Of a stretch of DNA of 64,000 nucleotides, positions 52,782 through 61,007 are shown piece after piece. The position numbers and the translations under genes were made by a program. Source of the DNA: Anaeromyxobacter oryzisoli (GTDB taxonomy: Bacteria; Myxococcota; Myxococcia; Myxococcales; Anaeromyxobacteraceae). How positions within the stretch are numbered: position 1 is the first letter of the stretch; each line of letters starts with the position of its first letter. Below the pieces are notes generated by a model that was given only the letters and a program-made list of their open reading frames with translations, was not told the DNA's origin and did no database searches. The stretch is taken from NCBI RefSeq assembly GCF_022690765.1, contig NZ_JALCZA010000002.1, forward strand, positions 1 through 64,000. Direction: 5' to 3'.

Positions 52782-53975
52782 TCAACGCGGCGGGCATTCG
52801 TGAAGTGGCTGGCGACCCGTAGGCAGCCGGGACATCTCTCTGCCGGATCCGCCGACGTCACGACGGACTCGATCGGATGGCCACGTAGCACCAGGCGAGG
52901 CCGAACCCGACGGCACCGGATGCGCCGAGGACGCTTGCAGGACCCTCGCCGGCGCGCCCCCCGAGCGCTGCAGCGACTCCAGGAGCTGGATCAGCCGATC
53001 CTCTTCCTGTCGGGACGGCCGGCGGCGCCAAGGGCCGAGGGGCGGCAGTGACTCCAGCGTCTGTCGCTTCAGCCTCGAGCTCGCCACGAGATACTTGTTC
53101 GTCGTCTCGATGCTCTCATGCCCGAGGAACAGGGCGATCGCCGGTAGGCTCACCCCATTCTCGAGGAGGTGCATGGCCATCGAATGCCGCAGGACGTGAG
53201 GAGACACGCGCCTCCCGTGGAGTGACCGGCAGTCCACGCTCGCTCGCAGCACGGCGCGCCGGAGCCGGTCGGCGGCGCCGGACCGGGTGAGCCGCTCGCC
53301 CGCCCGCCCTGGGAAGAGCGGGACGACGTCCGGCGCGAGCTGCGCTTCCCACGCGCGCAGGACCGCGGTAGGTCGCGCCGGCAGCACCACCGTGCGCTCC
53401 TTGCGGCCCTTCCCGCGGATCCTGATGCGCCCCTCCCTGCCGGCGAGGTCGGCATCCCTCCGGTCCATCCCGGTGAACTCCGAGACGCGCGCGGCCGAGA
53501 AGTACGCGGTGAGCAGCATCGCGTGGTCCCGCTGGCCGTACCATTCGGGCGTGTTCGCGGCTTCGAGGACCGCCTCCAGCTCCTCTCGCGTGAGGAACCC
53601 AACGAGCGGCTCGTCGTGGCGCTTGTGCGGGATCTTGAGCACCTGCTCGACGACCTGGAGGCTCGAGGGCTGCCGCGCGCCGATGTACTTGAAGAACGAC
53701 TTCAGCGCGGCGAGCCGCTGGTTTCGTGTCCTGGGCTCGTTCCCCCTTCGCTGCTCCAGGTGCTTCAGGAACTCGAGAATGGTCGCCGCGTTCCAGTCCT
53801 CCAGGCGAAGCGCCCCGATGTTCATCCCACGCTCGCCGGCGCAGTAGTTGACGAGGAGCCGCAGCGTCGTCGCGTAGCTCTCGACGGTGCGCGTGCTCGC
53901 GCCGCGCTCGATGGGAAGGTGCTCGACGAGGAAGCGCTCGACGAGGAGCGCCAGCGTGGGCTCGTGCCGCCTCAT
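52782..53975 (-). CDS. tyrosine recombinase, third of the RIT trio
   Basis: A 397-residue phage-integrase-family protein. The N-terminal SAM-like arm-binding domain contains STRTVESYATTLRLLVNYCA. Catalytic residues are seen in FSAARVSEFTGM (Arg), the Lys-bearing hairpin RIRGKGRKERTVVLP, SPHVLRHSMAMHLLE (HxxR) and LGHESIETTNKYL (His and nucleophilic Tyr). The last 90 residues are a low-complexity extension. Its ATG overlaps the upstream recombinase stop by four bases (ATGA), so the three are translated as a coupled unit. Confidence 0.88.
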   Translation of the reverse strand: MRRHEPTLALLVERFLVEHLPIERGASTRTVESYATTLRLLVNYCAGERGMNIGALRLEDWNAATILEFLKHLEQRRGNEPRTRNQRLAALKSFFKYIGARQPSSLQVVEQVLKIPHKRHDEPLVGFLTREELEAVLEAANTPEWYGQRDHAMLLTAYFSAARVSEFTGMDRRDADLAGREGRIRIRGKGRKERTVVLPARPTAVLRAWEAQLAPDVVPLFPGRAGERLTRSGAADRLRRAVLRASVDCRSLHGRRVSPHVLRHSMAMHLLENGVSLPAIALFLGHESIETTNKYLVASSRLKRQTLESLPPLGPWRRRPSRQEEDRLIQLLESLQRSGGAPARVLQASSAHPVPSGSASPGATWPSDRVRRDVGGSGREMSRLPTGRQPLHECPPR

Positions 53976-54922
53976 AGCACCGTGCTCCCTGCTCGCAGGC
54001 CCGCAAGGCGTTCCATGTTGCCGGTGATGAGGTGGCTCAGCTCCGGCACCGCCGATAGGTACCAGTACGTGCTCTCCGGCTTCGCGTGCCCGAGGTAGGC
54101 GGTGAGCGCCGGCATCTCCACGTCGACGTCCTTGCCCGCCCGGATCCAGTCGAGGAGCGTTCGAACTGCGAAGGTGTGCCGGAGATCATGAACCCGAGGT
54201 AGAGGCCGCGCGCGCCATCCCAGCGTCCTTCGGAGAAAGCAGAACGCCCGGTTCACGTACTGGTACTGGAGCCGCGTCCCGCGCGTCTCGGTCACGAAGA
54301 AGGCCGGCGACTTTGGGTCCTTGTGCCGGTGCTCGCGGCGCTCGGAATACGCCACGAGCGCGTCGACGGTGGTCGGCGCGAGCGGCAGCAGCCTCGAGTT
54401 GCCGCTCTTGTCCCGGCGCACGAGGAGGGTTCCCTCCCGCAGGTCCACGGCCGTGGTGTCGAGCTGGATGGCTTCCCCGACGCGCATGCCGGTCGCGTCG
54501 AGCAGCCCGAAGAACGTGTGCCATGTGTGAGGCCTGAGCTTCGTGACCGGAGGTAACGTGAGGGCGACCTCCATCAGCGCGCGGATCTCGGCCTCCGAGT
54601 AGATGTGCACCTGCGTCCGGACGAACCTGCCCCCGAGATAGCCCGGCGGCGGCACGATCACGCCGGGCCTCGACTGGGCGATGCGAGCCAGGAACCGCCG
54701 GACCGCCTCGTACCGCTGCGCGATGTACCGCGCGGAGCCTTGTCTCGAGTCGCGCGCCCACGTCACGACCGTGTCGACGTTGATCTCGCGGGGCCTCGTC
54801 GCGTCGACGCGTCGAGCGAAGTGCAGGACCACCTCGCGCTCGGTCCGCGGGCGGAAGCCGAGCTTGCGCTTCCAGGCGAAGTAATCCTCCGCCTGCTGGA
54901 CGAGGGACACGTATCGCGTCAT
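53972..54922 (-). CDS. tyrosine recombinase, second of the RIT trio
   Basis: A 316-residue recombinase, MTRYVSLVQQAEDYFAWKRK. Catalytic motifs are DATGMRVGEAIQL (Arg), VRRDKSGNSRLLPL (Lys), RVHDLRHTFAVRTLL (HxxR) and LGHAKPESTYWYL (His, Tyr). It overlaps the first recombinase (ATGA at 54919-54922) and the third. Each RIT member is thought to contribute a distinct role in excision or integration, but their division of labour is not established. Confidence 0.88.
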   Translation of the reverse strand: MTRYVSLVQQAEDYFAWKRKLGFRPRTEREVVLHFARRVDATRPREINVDTVVTWARDSRQGSARYIAQRYEAVRRFLARIAQSRPGVIVPPPGYLGGRFVRTQVHIYSEAEIRALMEVALTLPPVTKLRPHTWHTFFGLLDATGMRVGEAIQLDTTAVDLREGTLLVRRDKSGNSRLLPLAPTTVDALVAYSERREHRHKDPKSPAFFVTETRGTRLQYQYVNRAFCFLRRTLGWRARPLPRVHDLRHTFAVRTLLDWIRAGKDVDVEMPALTAYLGHAKPESTYWYLSAVPELSHLITGNMERLAGLRAGSTVL

Positions 54923-56202
54923 GGCGTGGGGCTCCTCGGGTTGGGACTTCTCGCTGGGATCGGCCATGGACGCGCGATCGCGGCCAGGCGCTGGCGATCG
55001 AGCCGGGCGTAGAGCGCGGTCGTCTCGATCGACTTGTGGATGAGGACGTCCGCGATGCTCTTGAGCGGCATTCTCCTCGCCACGAGATGCGTCGCGAGCG
55101 AATGGCGCAGCGTGTGCGCGCCCATCGAGACGTGCTCGATTCCCGACCTGCGAAAGGCGCGCGCCACGATCGCCGAGACCGCGCTCGCGGTGAGCCCCTT
55201 GTCGTACGGGTAGTTCTCCGCGTGGAACAGGGCATCCCCGGTTCGACGCGGCCGGTACTTGCAGACGTAGGTCAGGAGGGCATCCCGCGCCTCCGACGGG
55301 AGTGGGACCTCGTGCGCCCGGCGCGACTTGTTCCTGCGCACGCTCAGGGTGGCTGCCCGTCCGTCGAAGTCCTTCAGGGCCAGCCGAGCGACGTCGCTGC
55401 GCCGAAGGCCCGTGCGAGCGAGCACCAGCAGGACCGCTAAGTCCCTCGCCGCGAGGGGCGTGTCCTCGCGGAGCGGCCGGAGCAGAAGCCTGAGCTGCTC
55501 GAGCGTGAGCGCCTTCGCCAGCGGCTGGCACTTCCGCGCCTTCGGGCCGCGGATCGACTTCCCGTCGATCCGGGGACCCTCGCCCGTCGTGTCGAGGTAC
55601 CGGCAGAACGCGCGGAGCGTGTCCGCCATCCACCTCGCCTTCTGGATCTGCTGCTTCTCGGCGAAGCTCGCGACGAGCGCGTTGATCGCGGGCACCGTCA
55701 GCTTCCGCACGTCGAAGCGACCGGCGGGCATGAGCACGCCGAGGCCGCCCGCGAGCGTTCTCAGCCGGGTCAGCCGCGTCTCGTCGGCGACGCCTCGCAC
55801 CTCCTCCAGGTAGGCGCCGAATCTGGCGAGCTCGCTCGCGAAGGGCGGCGGCTTTGGCGCCGGCGCGATCCCTCGCCGCTGAAGGATGCGCAGGAAGGGC
55901 TTCATGGCGCTGAACGCGCTGTGCGTCGGCTTCTCCGGAAACGCGCAGTCGCAGCGGGCGTGGGGTGCGCGCGCGAAGGCTCGCAGGTTCTCGAGCGTGA
56001 GGTCGGAGCGGCGGAACCGGCGGTGCTCGATGCACCAGGTCAGGTGCCGGGCACCGCGCAGATAGCCTGCGGTCGTGTGGGGGCTGTAGCCCGCGCGGTC
56101 CAGCTCGTTCGCGAACTCGTCGAGCGCAGGGAGGAGCGGTCCCTCCTCGATGTAGTCCCTCATGCCGTCGCGACGGGAGAAGTACCTGCCGGCGGTGGTC
56201 AT
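54919..56202 (-). CDS. tyrosine recombinase, first of the RIT trio
   Basis: A 427-residue recombinase, MTTAGRYFSRRDGMRDYIEE. It has a longer N-terminal region with cysteines (TWCIEHRRF, RCDCAFP). The catalytic domain shows ARTGLRRSDVARLALKD, VRRNKSRRAHEVPLP, GAHTLRHSLATHLVARRM and HKSIETTALYARL (His replaced by HK-type, Tyr present). ATG 56202 is chosen; GTG 56220 would add six residues. It is first in the minus-strand trio, about 250 bp from the divergent internal radC. Confidence 0.88.
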   Translation of the reverse strand: MTTAGRYFSRRDGMRDYIEEGPLLPALDEFANELDRAGYSPHTTAGYLRGARHLTWCIEHRRFRRSDLTLENLRAFARAPHARCDCAFPEKPTHSAFSAMKPFLRILQRRGIAPAPKPPPFASELARFGAYLEEVRGVADETRLTRLRTLAGGLGVLMPAGRFDVRKLTVPAINALVASFAEKQQIQKARWMADTLRAFCRYLDTTGEGPRIDGKSIRGPKARKCQPLAKALTLEQLRLLLRPLREDTPLAARDLAVLLVLARTGLRRSDVARLALKDFDGRAATLSVRRNKSRRAHEVPLPSEARDALLTYVCKYRPRRTGDALFHAENYPYDKGLTASAVSAIVARAFRRSGIEHVSMGAHTLRHSLATHLVARRMPLKSIADVLIHKSIETTALYARLDRQRLAAIARPWPIPARSPNPRSPTP

Positions 56203-56459
56203 GGCCGTGAAGCGTGACACTCACGGTGTACCGCTCAAGAAATCGGACATTGCGAAATCGTCGCAGCCCCGACGCGGAAGAAAGTCCGTGCCTCGGACGC
56301 CCGGGCGCTCCGCAGCCGGAGGTGCACGCTCCATGGCTCGCATCTTCCTGAACGTTCGGCGCGGCATCCGGCTCGCATCACCGCTCATCTCCATGCGTCG
56401 CGACGACGCGCTGCGGCCTTCGGGCCAGCGCGTCGTCACTTCGCTGGAAGGAGCCACAC

Positions 56460-57128
56460 GTGACCCATCCTGCCGTCCTCTCCGCCTACGACCGTCTCGA
56501 GACCGTCGGCGTCCGCGCGTTGTCGGATCAGGAGCTCATCACCTTGCTCCTCGGCCCTGCCGCTGGTGCCAACAGCACCCGCGACGCCGCCCACCGCCTC
56601 CTTTCAAACTCTTCCCTCGCTCAGCTCGCCTGGAGCACACCGCAGGAGTTCCAGGCCACGCCTGGAATCGGGCCCACGCGGGCCGCCGCGATCGCCGTCG
56701 CGTTCGAGCTCGGACGGCGCGGCGCCTGGGCCGCTCCGAAGCGCGGAGAACGCTGCCTCAGCCCCGATCGCGTCTGGGAGCTGATGCGCCACGTCGCCCA
56801 CGCGCCGCGCGAGGAGTTCCACGTCGTCCTGCTCGACGTCCGCGGCTCCCTCATCAAGACCGCAAGGATCTCCGAGGGCTCGCTGACACAGTGCCCGGTT
56901 TCCCCGCGCGACGTATTCAGCGAGGTGCTCCGCGCCTCGGCGCATGGCGTGGTGTTCGTTCACAACCACCCGAGCAGCTCCGACCCCAGCCCTAGCAGCG
57001 AGGACTTCATGTTGACGGAGAGGCTCAGGGCTGCGGCCGAGCTGATCGGGGTCGTGGCGCGCGACCACGTGATCGTCTCCGCCAAGGGCTACTACAGCTT
57101 CGTCGAGGCGGGCCGATGGAGCCGCTGA
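56460..57128 (+). CDS. radC: RadC family protein, intact copy carried by the RIT element
   Basis: A 222-residue RadC. The N-terminal region is VLSAYDRLETVGVRALSDQE, with a helix-hairpin-helix at FQATPGIGPTRAAAIAVAFE. The MPN/JAB domain reads HAPREEFHVVLLDVRGSL and HGVVFVHNHPSSSDPSPSSED, with the His-x-His...Asp zinc ligands complete, and it ends YYSFVEAGRWSR. Start GTG 56460 follows GAAGGAG. It is homologous to the host radC that the element interrupts but clearly diverged in sequence and so not a simple duplication. RadC-like JAB proteins on mobile DNA are probably peptidase or DNA-associated factors; their biochemical role is unsettled. Confidence 0.9.
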   Translation: MTHPAVLSAYDRLETVGVRALSDQELITLLLGPAAGANSTRDAAHRLLSNSSLAQLAWSTPQEFQATPGIGPTRAAAIAVAFELGRRGAWAAPKRGERCLSPDRVWELMRHVAHAPREEFHVVLLDVRGSLIKTARISEGSLTQCPVSPRDVFSEVLRASAHGVVFVHNHPSSSDPSPSSEDFMLTERLRAAAELIGVVARDHVIVSAKGYYSFVEAGRWSR

Positions 57129-57205
57129 CAGAGACCTCTCCCTGCCTCATTATGCGTAGCGACGAAGCAGCGGTTCGCCGACGGCTCAGCGTCACGCCGT
57201 CGCGG

Positions 57206-57259
57206 CTGCGCATAACGACCCGCCGCGCATAACGCCGGTTATGGAACGCAGCGCATAAC
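57206..57259. repeat. right end of RIT element: repeated GCGCATAAC
   Basis: CTGCGCATAAC (57206-57216), CCGCGCATAAC (57223-57233) and terminal GCGCATAAC (57251-57259) are inverted copies of the left-end GTTATGCGC. A related TTATGCG lies near 57152. Confidence 0.75.
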
Positions 57260-57260
57260 G

Positions 57261-57410
57261 GGCGACCCGGCCCCATCACCCGAAGATGCAGACTTGACTG
57301 AGCGACTGCGCGCGGCTTCCGAGCTCGTCGGAGTGCTGGCGCGCGACCACGTCATCGTGGCTGCGGGTGGCTACTACAGCTTCTCCGAGGCGGGGCGCTG
57401 GCGGCGATGA
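57261..57410 (+). pseudogene. radC: 3' part of the interrupted radC
   Basis: Fifty codons including the stop: GDPAPSPEDADLTERLRAAS, then ELVGVLARDHVIVAAGG and YYSFSEAGRWRR. This is precisely the missing C-terminal end of the radC begun at 51317. The first residue follows HNHPSS, completing the JAMM motif. It has no start of its own. Confidence 0.9.
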
Positions 57411-57417
57411 TCGAGCG

Positions 57418-57445
57418 GCGCGGCCCCGGCGCGTCGGGGCCGCGC
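57418..57445 (+). terminator. hairpin after the interrupted radC
   Basis: A perfect 11-bp stem GCGCGGCCCCG (57418-57428) / CGGGGCCGCGC (57435-57445), seven bases after the stop; no T-run. The following 57446-57773 interval contains no supportable gene. Confidence 0.6.
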
Positions 57446-57773
57446 TGGGTGAGGACGCGTTACTCACGAACAAGTTCGCTCGTAACACGGTGTGGTGCAG
57501 AAGCGGGAGGCAGCTGGGCAGAGGGTGAAGTAGACCTCCCAGATGCGAAATCGAGGAGGTTCCTCAAGGTGACCGTCAACGAACTCGACGACGTTCGCGA
57601 GGCGCCTCCGGTGGACTCTGGCCGGCGTCGAAGGCCGTGCTCGCCACCGACTGTAGACGGCCTCTCCGCCCCGCTGCGTTAAGTGCGCGGTTCGCACGGG
57701 GCGGCGGTTCGATCGAGCGCTCTCCTGCCCAGCCGCCCTCGACAGGAAACATCGGCGGCGTAGTTGATCGGGC

Positions 57774-58703
57774 GTGGCGCCGACGGCGATCTCAGGGCGG
57801 AACGAGGTAGTTCGGCAACTCCCGGTCTGGCGTGGGCCGCTTGAGGCGGAGCTGGCGCTTACAGCGCGCGCAGAAGCTTTCTCGGCGCGAGGTTGGGTTT
57901 TCGAGCTGAAGTACGACGGCTTCCGCCTGCTCGCCTCGAAGGAAAGTAGCGTGGTCCGGCTGCGCTACAGGAGCCGGAAGGACGTGACGAGCGTCTTCCC
58001 GGAGGTGGCTGCCGCGATCCGTGCCCTTCCGGCACGCCGCGCCCTGCTCGATGGCGAACTGGTGGTCTTCGGTGCCGACGGGCTGCCCGATTTCGAGGGG
58101 CTCCGAGCTCGGGCCTTTGCGAGCGGCAGGACGAACGCGACGCATGACCTGCGGCAGCTGCCGCTGCTAGAGCGGAAGGCCCGCCTCCGCCGCCTCCTTG
58201 GTCGCGAGCAGGGGCTTGTGTACGTGGACCACGTCGAAAGTTGTGGCGAGCGGCTCCTCGCCGGCGTTCGCGAGCTGTCGCTGGAAGGCGTCGTCGCGAA
58301 GCGGGCCGACTCGCATTACCTGCCCGGCTACAGCGCCGGTTGGCTGAAGTTCAAGATCGAGGAGACTGCGGACTTCGTCATCGTAGGGATCGCCGAGCCG
58401 AGCGAAGCCACGTTCTGGAAAGCCGGACTCGTCCTGGCGGCGGTCGGCGGAGGCGGGTTGAGGTACGTGGGGCGCGTGGGGATCGGCGCCGCGCAACTGG
58501 CGGTGCTTGATCCCGCGCTGCTCCAGATCCATCGAGAGTCGCCAGCGTGCCGAGGTGCGGGACGTGCTGCGGTCTGGCTGGAGCCATCCCTCGTGGCCGA
58601 GGTTCGATTCCTCGCGTCGAGCCGGAGCGGTCTGCGGCACGCGACTTTCGTCCGATTCCGGCCCGACAAGTCGTGGCGCGACTGCGTCTTTCGCGCATCG
58701 TGA
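57774..58703 (+). CDS. ATP-dependent DNA ligase (LigD-type ligase domain) with internal deletion
   Basis: A 309-residue protein from GTG 57774. Motif I with the adenylated Lys is FELKYDGFRLLA (Lys46). Further motifs are RSRKDVTSVFPEV (III-type), LDGELVVFGADGLPDFEGL, LEGVVAKRADSHYLPG (IV) and SAGWLKFKIEETADFVIVG (V), then an OB domain. However, LRARAFASGRTNATHDLRQLPLL runs directly from the region before motif IIIa into the segment after it. The usual FDLLxLDG stretch is missing, a gap of about 20-30 residues. The product may be inactive or altered. It is likely cargo or a remnant of a non-homologous end-joining ligase. Confidence 0.75.
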   Translation: MAPTAISGRNEVVRQLPVWRGPLEAELALTARAEAFSARGWVFELKYDGFRLLASKESSVVRLRYRSRKDVTSVFPEVAAAIRALPARRALLDGELVVFGADGLPDFEGLRARAFASGRTNATHDLRQLPLLERKARLRRLLGREQGLVYVDHVESCGERLLAGVRELSLEGVVAKRADSHYLPGYSAGWLKFKIEETADFVIVGIAEPSEATFWKAGLVLAAVGGGGLRYVGRVGIGAAQLAVLDPALLQIHRESPACRGAGRAAVWLEPSLVAEVRFLASSRSGLRHATFVRFRPDKSWRDCVFRAS

Positions 58704-58795
58704 TGCCGGGGACTTGAAGCGGCATATCCCCCGCTGGGCAGGGTTGGAACGTCACTCACTGGACAGGCGTTCAGATAGTATGTTACTCCGCCGGG

Positions 58796-59002
58796 ATGCG
58801 GCGAACGACTCGTCCCCCTCCGCCCCCGCTCGATCGGCAGACCGTAGAGTACGCCGTCTCAGTGCTCGAGGAGCGGCTCCGAGCGGTCGAGTCCTACGGG
58901 GCTGGCGGCTGCCCGACCTGCCACGATGCCGAGATGCGCGCGGCCATTGCCAAGCTGCGCGAGCTGGCGCAGCAGGCTCGTTGCCAGATAGCATCCACTT
59001 GA
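58796..59002 (+). CDS. small hypothetical protein
   Basis: A 68-residue protein, MRRTTRPPPPPLDRQTVEYA, with a helical core and one CPTCHDAE pair that could bind metal. The ribosome binding site is weak. It precedes a small membrane protein and ssb on the same strand. Confidence 0.4.
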   Translation: MRRTTRPPPPPLDRQTVEYAVSVLEERLRAVESYGAGGCPTCHDAEMRAAIAKLRELAQQARCQIAST

Positions 59003-59051
59003 CATCTAGATGGTGAACATGGCGAAACTCACCCCGAGGAAGGGGGATCGC

Positions 59052-59318
59052 ATGTTCCTGTTCCACATCATGTTTGGGGTCGTCGGACTTCTCCTCCGAC
59101 TCCCGCGACGGCTGTTGCTCGGGCTCGTCCTGTTCGTCCTGGGCCTCGTGCTCCTGGAACTGGTGCACCCCTCGCCGCGGGAACCGGCGCGACGCGCTGC
59201 CGCTGCACAGGTGAGCGGTCAGATACCCGAAGCGAGCCGAGCGGCTGGCAAGACACAGCTGCGGCGCGCACACGCGCGTGGCGCTGTCGGAACCGTGCTG
59301 GCGGCGAAGGCGGACTGA
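59052..59318 (+). CDS. small membrane hypothetical protein
   Basis: An 88-residue protein from ATG 59052, preceded by AAGGGGGA; upstream in-frame ATGs at 59010 and 59019 lack a good site. It has hydrophobic helices (FLFHIMFGVVGLLL and LLLGLVLFVLGLVLLELV) followed by a basic cytoplasmic tail. Its stop lies four bases before the ssb start, so the two are coupled. No family is recognised; a membrane role in transfer is possible. Confidence 0.5.
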   Translation: MFLFHIMFGVVGLLLRLPRRLLLGLVLFVLGLVLLELVHPSPREPARRAAAAQVSGQIPEASRAAGKTQLRRAHARGAVGTVLAAKAD

Positions 59319-59322
59319 GGAC

Positions 59323-59817
59323 ATGGTCAACAAGGTCATCCTCGTCGGTAACCTCGGCCGAGACCCCGAGGTGCGCCAGGTCGGAGGACAGACCGTCGCG
59401 ATCCTCCGCCTCGCGACTTCCCGGAGCTGGGTCGACAAGAAGGGCGGGGACCGGAAGCAGGAGCGCGAGTGGCATGACGTCGAGGTATGGGGTCGTCATG
59501 GCGAACTCTGCGGCCACTATCTGGCAAAGGGGCGCCAGGTCTACGTCGCGGGGAGGCTCAAGACGGACCGCTGGAAGGACAAGCAGACGGGCCATGATCG
59601 AGAGCGTGTGAAGGTGGTCGCTGAGCTCGTCGAGTTCCTTGGTGGCAGCGACAACCACGCTCCTCAGGGAGCCGCGCCGTCGGCCACGCGCTCAGTAGCA
59701 ACGGCACCGCCCTCACCCCCAGTGGCGGGCGCGGTGGAGGAACCCCCTTCTCCCGCGGACGAAGCCCCTCTGCCAACGCCGCCGCCCGATCTCGATGACC
59801 TCGAGCGGATTCCATAG
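59323..59817 (+). CDS. ssb: single-stranded DNA-binding protein (second copy)
   Basis: A 164-residue SSB: MVNKVILVGNLGRDPEVRQV, LRLATSRSWVDKKGGDRKQE, REWHDVEVWGRHGELCGHYL and KVVAELVEFLGG form the OB fold. The tail is Pro-rich and acidic, ending PPPDLDDLERIP, closer to the typical acidic tip that recruits replication proteins. The OB domain is similar to, but distinct from, the SSB at 49398, consistent with the element carrying two SSBs, for example for replication and conjugation. Confidence 0.93.
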   Translation: MVNKVILVGNLGRDPEVRQVGGQTVAILRLATSRSWVDKKGGDRKQEREWHDVEVWGRHGELCGHYLAKGRQVYVAGRLKTDRWKDKQTGHDRERVKVVAELVEFLGGSDNHAPQGAAPSATRSVATAPPSPPVAGAVEEPPSPADEAPLPTPPPDLDDLERIP

Positions 59818-59839
59818 CGGCCGAACTGGTATCGCGGAA

Positions 59840-60391
59840 ATGCCCGTAGCCGACGTGCTCACGCTCCTGCTTCTTCTCTCCAGCGGCGCCCTCGCGCCCG
59901 ACGGCTTGTACGACCGCCAGATCTCCCAAGCGATCGAAGACGTGAAAGCCGTTCATCCCGTCCCTGCTGCCCTGGTCAAGGCGGTCATCGCGCGGGAGAG
60001 CTCCTGGAATCCGCGCGCGGCCTCTCGCGCGGGAGCGCTGGGGCTCATGCAGCTGCTTCCCATGACCGCCGCGAAGGTAGGTGTGTCGCGCGAGGAGCTG
60101 TTCGATCCAGCGAAGAACATCCTCGCCGGCGTGCGGCTGCTCGCGGTCCTGCTGCGCCACTACCGAGGCGACGTCATCAGCGCGCTCGTCGCGTACAACG
60201 CCCGGCCGCGGCAGCTGTTCGCGCCCATCCCGCGCAACGGCGAAACGCCCGAGTACGTGAAGGCAGTGCTGGCGTACTACGCTCGATACTCGGAGCGCGG
60301 CGGCCCCATCGCGCCGCCCGGGCTTGCACCGGCCGTAGGGGACACGAGCGGGAGCTCGCCGCTCCTGCGTTCGACGAAGCTTGAACCGTGA
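59840..60391 (+). CDS. lytic transglycosylase (SLT domain), conjugation-type
   Basis: A 183-residue exported protein. MPVADVLTLLLLLSSGALA is a signal sequence, and the rest is a Slt-type lysozyme fold: VKAVIARESSWNPRAASRAG (catalytic Glu near 53), GALGLMQLLPMTAAKVGV and ALVAYNARPRQLF. Small transglycosylases of this type (VirB1-like) open the peptidoglycan for type IV secretion machinery. The coupling protein nearby supports that role. ATG 59840 is chosen because it starts the signal peptide. Confidence 0.85.
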   Translation: MPVADVLTLLLLLSSGALAPDGLYDRQISQAIEDVKAVHPVPAALVKAVIARESSWNPRAASRAGALGLMQLLPMTAAKVGVSREELFDPAKNILAGVRLLAVLLRHYRGDVISALVAYNARPRQLFAPIPRNGETPEYVKAVLAYYARYSERGGPIAPPGLAPAVGDTSGSSPLLRSTKLEP

Positions 60392-60434
60392 GCGCTACAG
60401 GGCGAAGCGCTGTAGACTACGCGTGCGCGTGACA

Positions 60435-61007
60435 TCAGCCCCAAGGCAGCCACTCGGGTAGCGGGCGATTCACGAGTACCGGTGTGCCGGACTCGAACTC
60501 AGCGACCTTGTGGAACGGATGGGCCAGGTCGCTGTTGTCGAAGACCAACACATGCGGCAGCTCGTGGATGGCCCGCGCCAGGTTCTCGAGCGTTCGGGGA
60601 TAACGGGCGATCAGCTTCTCCGTCGGTACGTCGTGTCCGCCCTGGAGCACGCGCATCGAGACGCGCTCGTCGCTCAGTTCAGGCGACTCGAGCCCGATGA
60701 AGCACAGCACGACCGTGTACCCGAGCGTGCTCGCGTGTTGCAGGAATTCAAGCTTGTGACCGACCGGGTCGGAGAACACCGTCTCGAAGACGAAGCTCTC
60801 GCGCGCGTCGACGAGAGCCTTGCGGAGGCGATCGGCGAGCTCGGCAGCTTCGTAGGCGTCGATCTCGAGTTCTCGCGCGAGGGCGTCGGCGTTCACGAAC
60901 CGCAGTCCCGCCGCCTCGAGGTGCGCGCCGTAGAACGTCGTCTTGCCGGCTCCGTTCGGTCCGGCGAGCGCGACGATGATGGGACGCGCGTCGAACGGGG
61001 ACGTCAC
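60435..61007 (-). CDS. zeta toxin family kinase
   Basis: A 190-residue P-loop kinase. Walker A is IVALAGPNGAGKTTFYGAHL (16-24), and VNADALAREL and SFVFETVFSDPVGHKLEFL are in the expected places, as is RVLQGGHDVPTEKLIARYPRTL, the zeta-specific substrate loop. Zeta toxins phosphorylate UDP-N-acetylglucosamine and block wall synthesis. The usual antitoxin is epsilon; here the partner is a ParD-like protein whose gene overlaps by four bases. Stabilisation of the mobile element is the expected job. Confidence 0.88.
   Translation of the reverse strand: MTSPFDARPIIVALAGPNGAGKTTFYGAHLEAAGLRFVNADALARELEIDAYEAAELADRLRKALVDARESFVFETVFSDPVGHKLEFLQHASTLGYTVVLCFIGLESPELSDERVSMRVLQGGHDVPTEKLIARYPRTLENLARAIHELPHVLVFDNSDLAHPFHKVAEFESGTPVLVNRPLPEWLPWG

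Larger units (their letters stand above)
51806..57260. mobile_element. recombinase-in-trio (RIT) element inserted in radC
   Basis: A 5,455-bp insertion is bounded on the left by GTTATGCGCAGG and on the right by the inverted GCAGCGCATAAC, with extra copies of GTTATGCGC near both ends. It contains three overlapping tyrosine recombinase genes on the minus strand, the defining feature of RIT elements. It also holds two plus-strand passengers: a zinc-ribbon protein and an intact radC. The host radC reading frame is exactly continuous across the ends, with no target duplication beyond one shared G. RIT elements are known; carriage of a copy of the target gene is the notable point. Confidence 0.88.
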
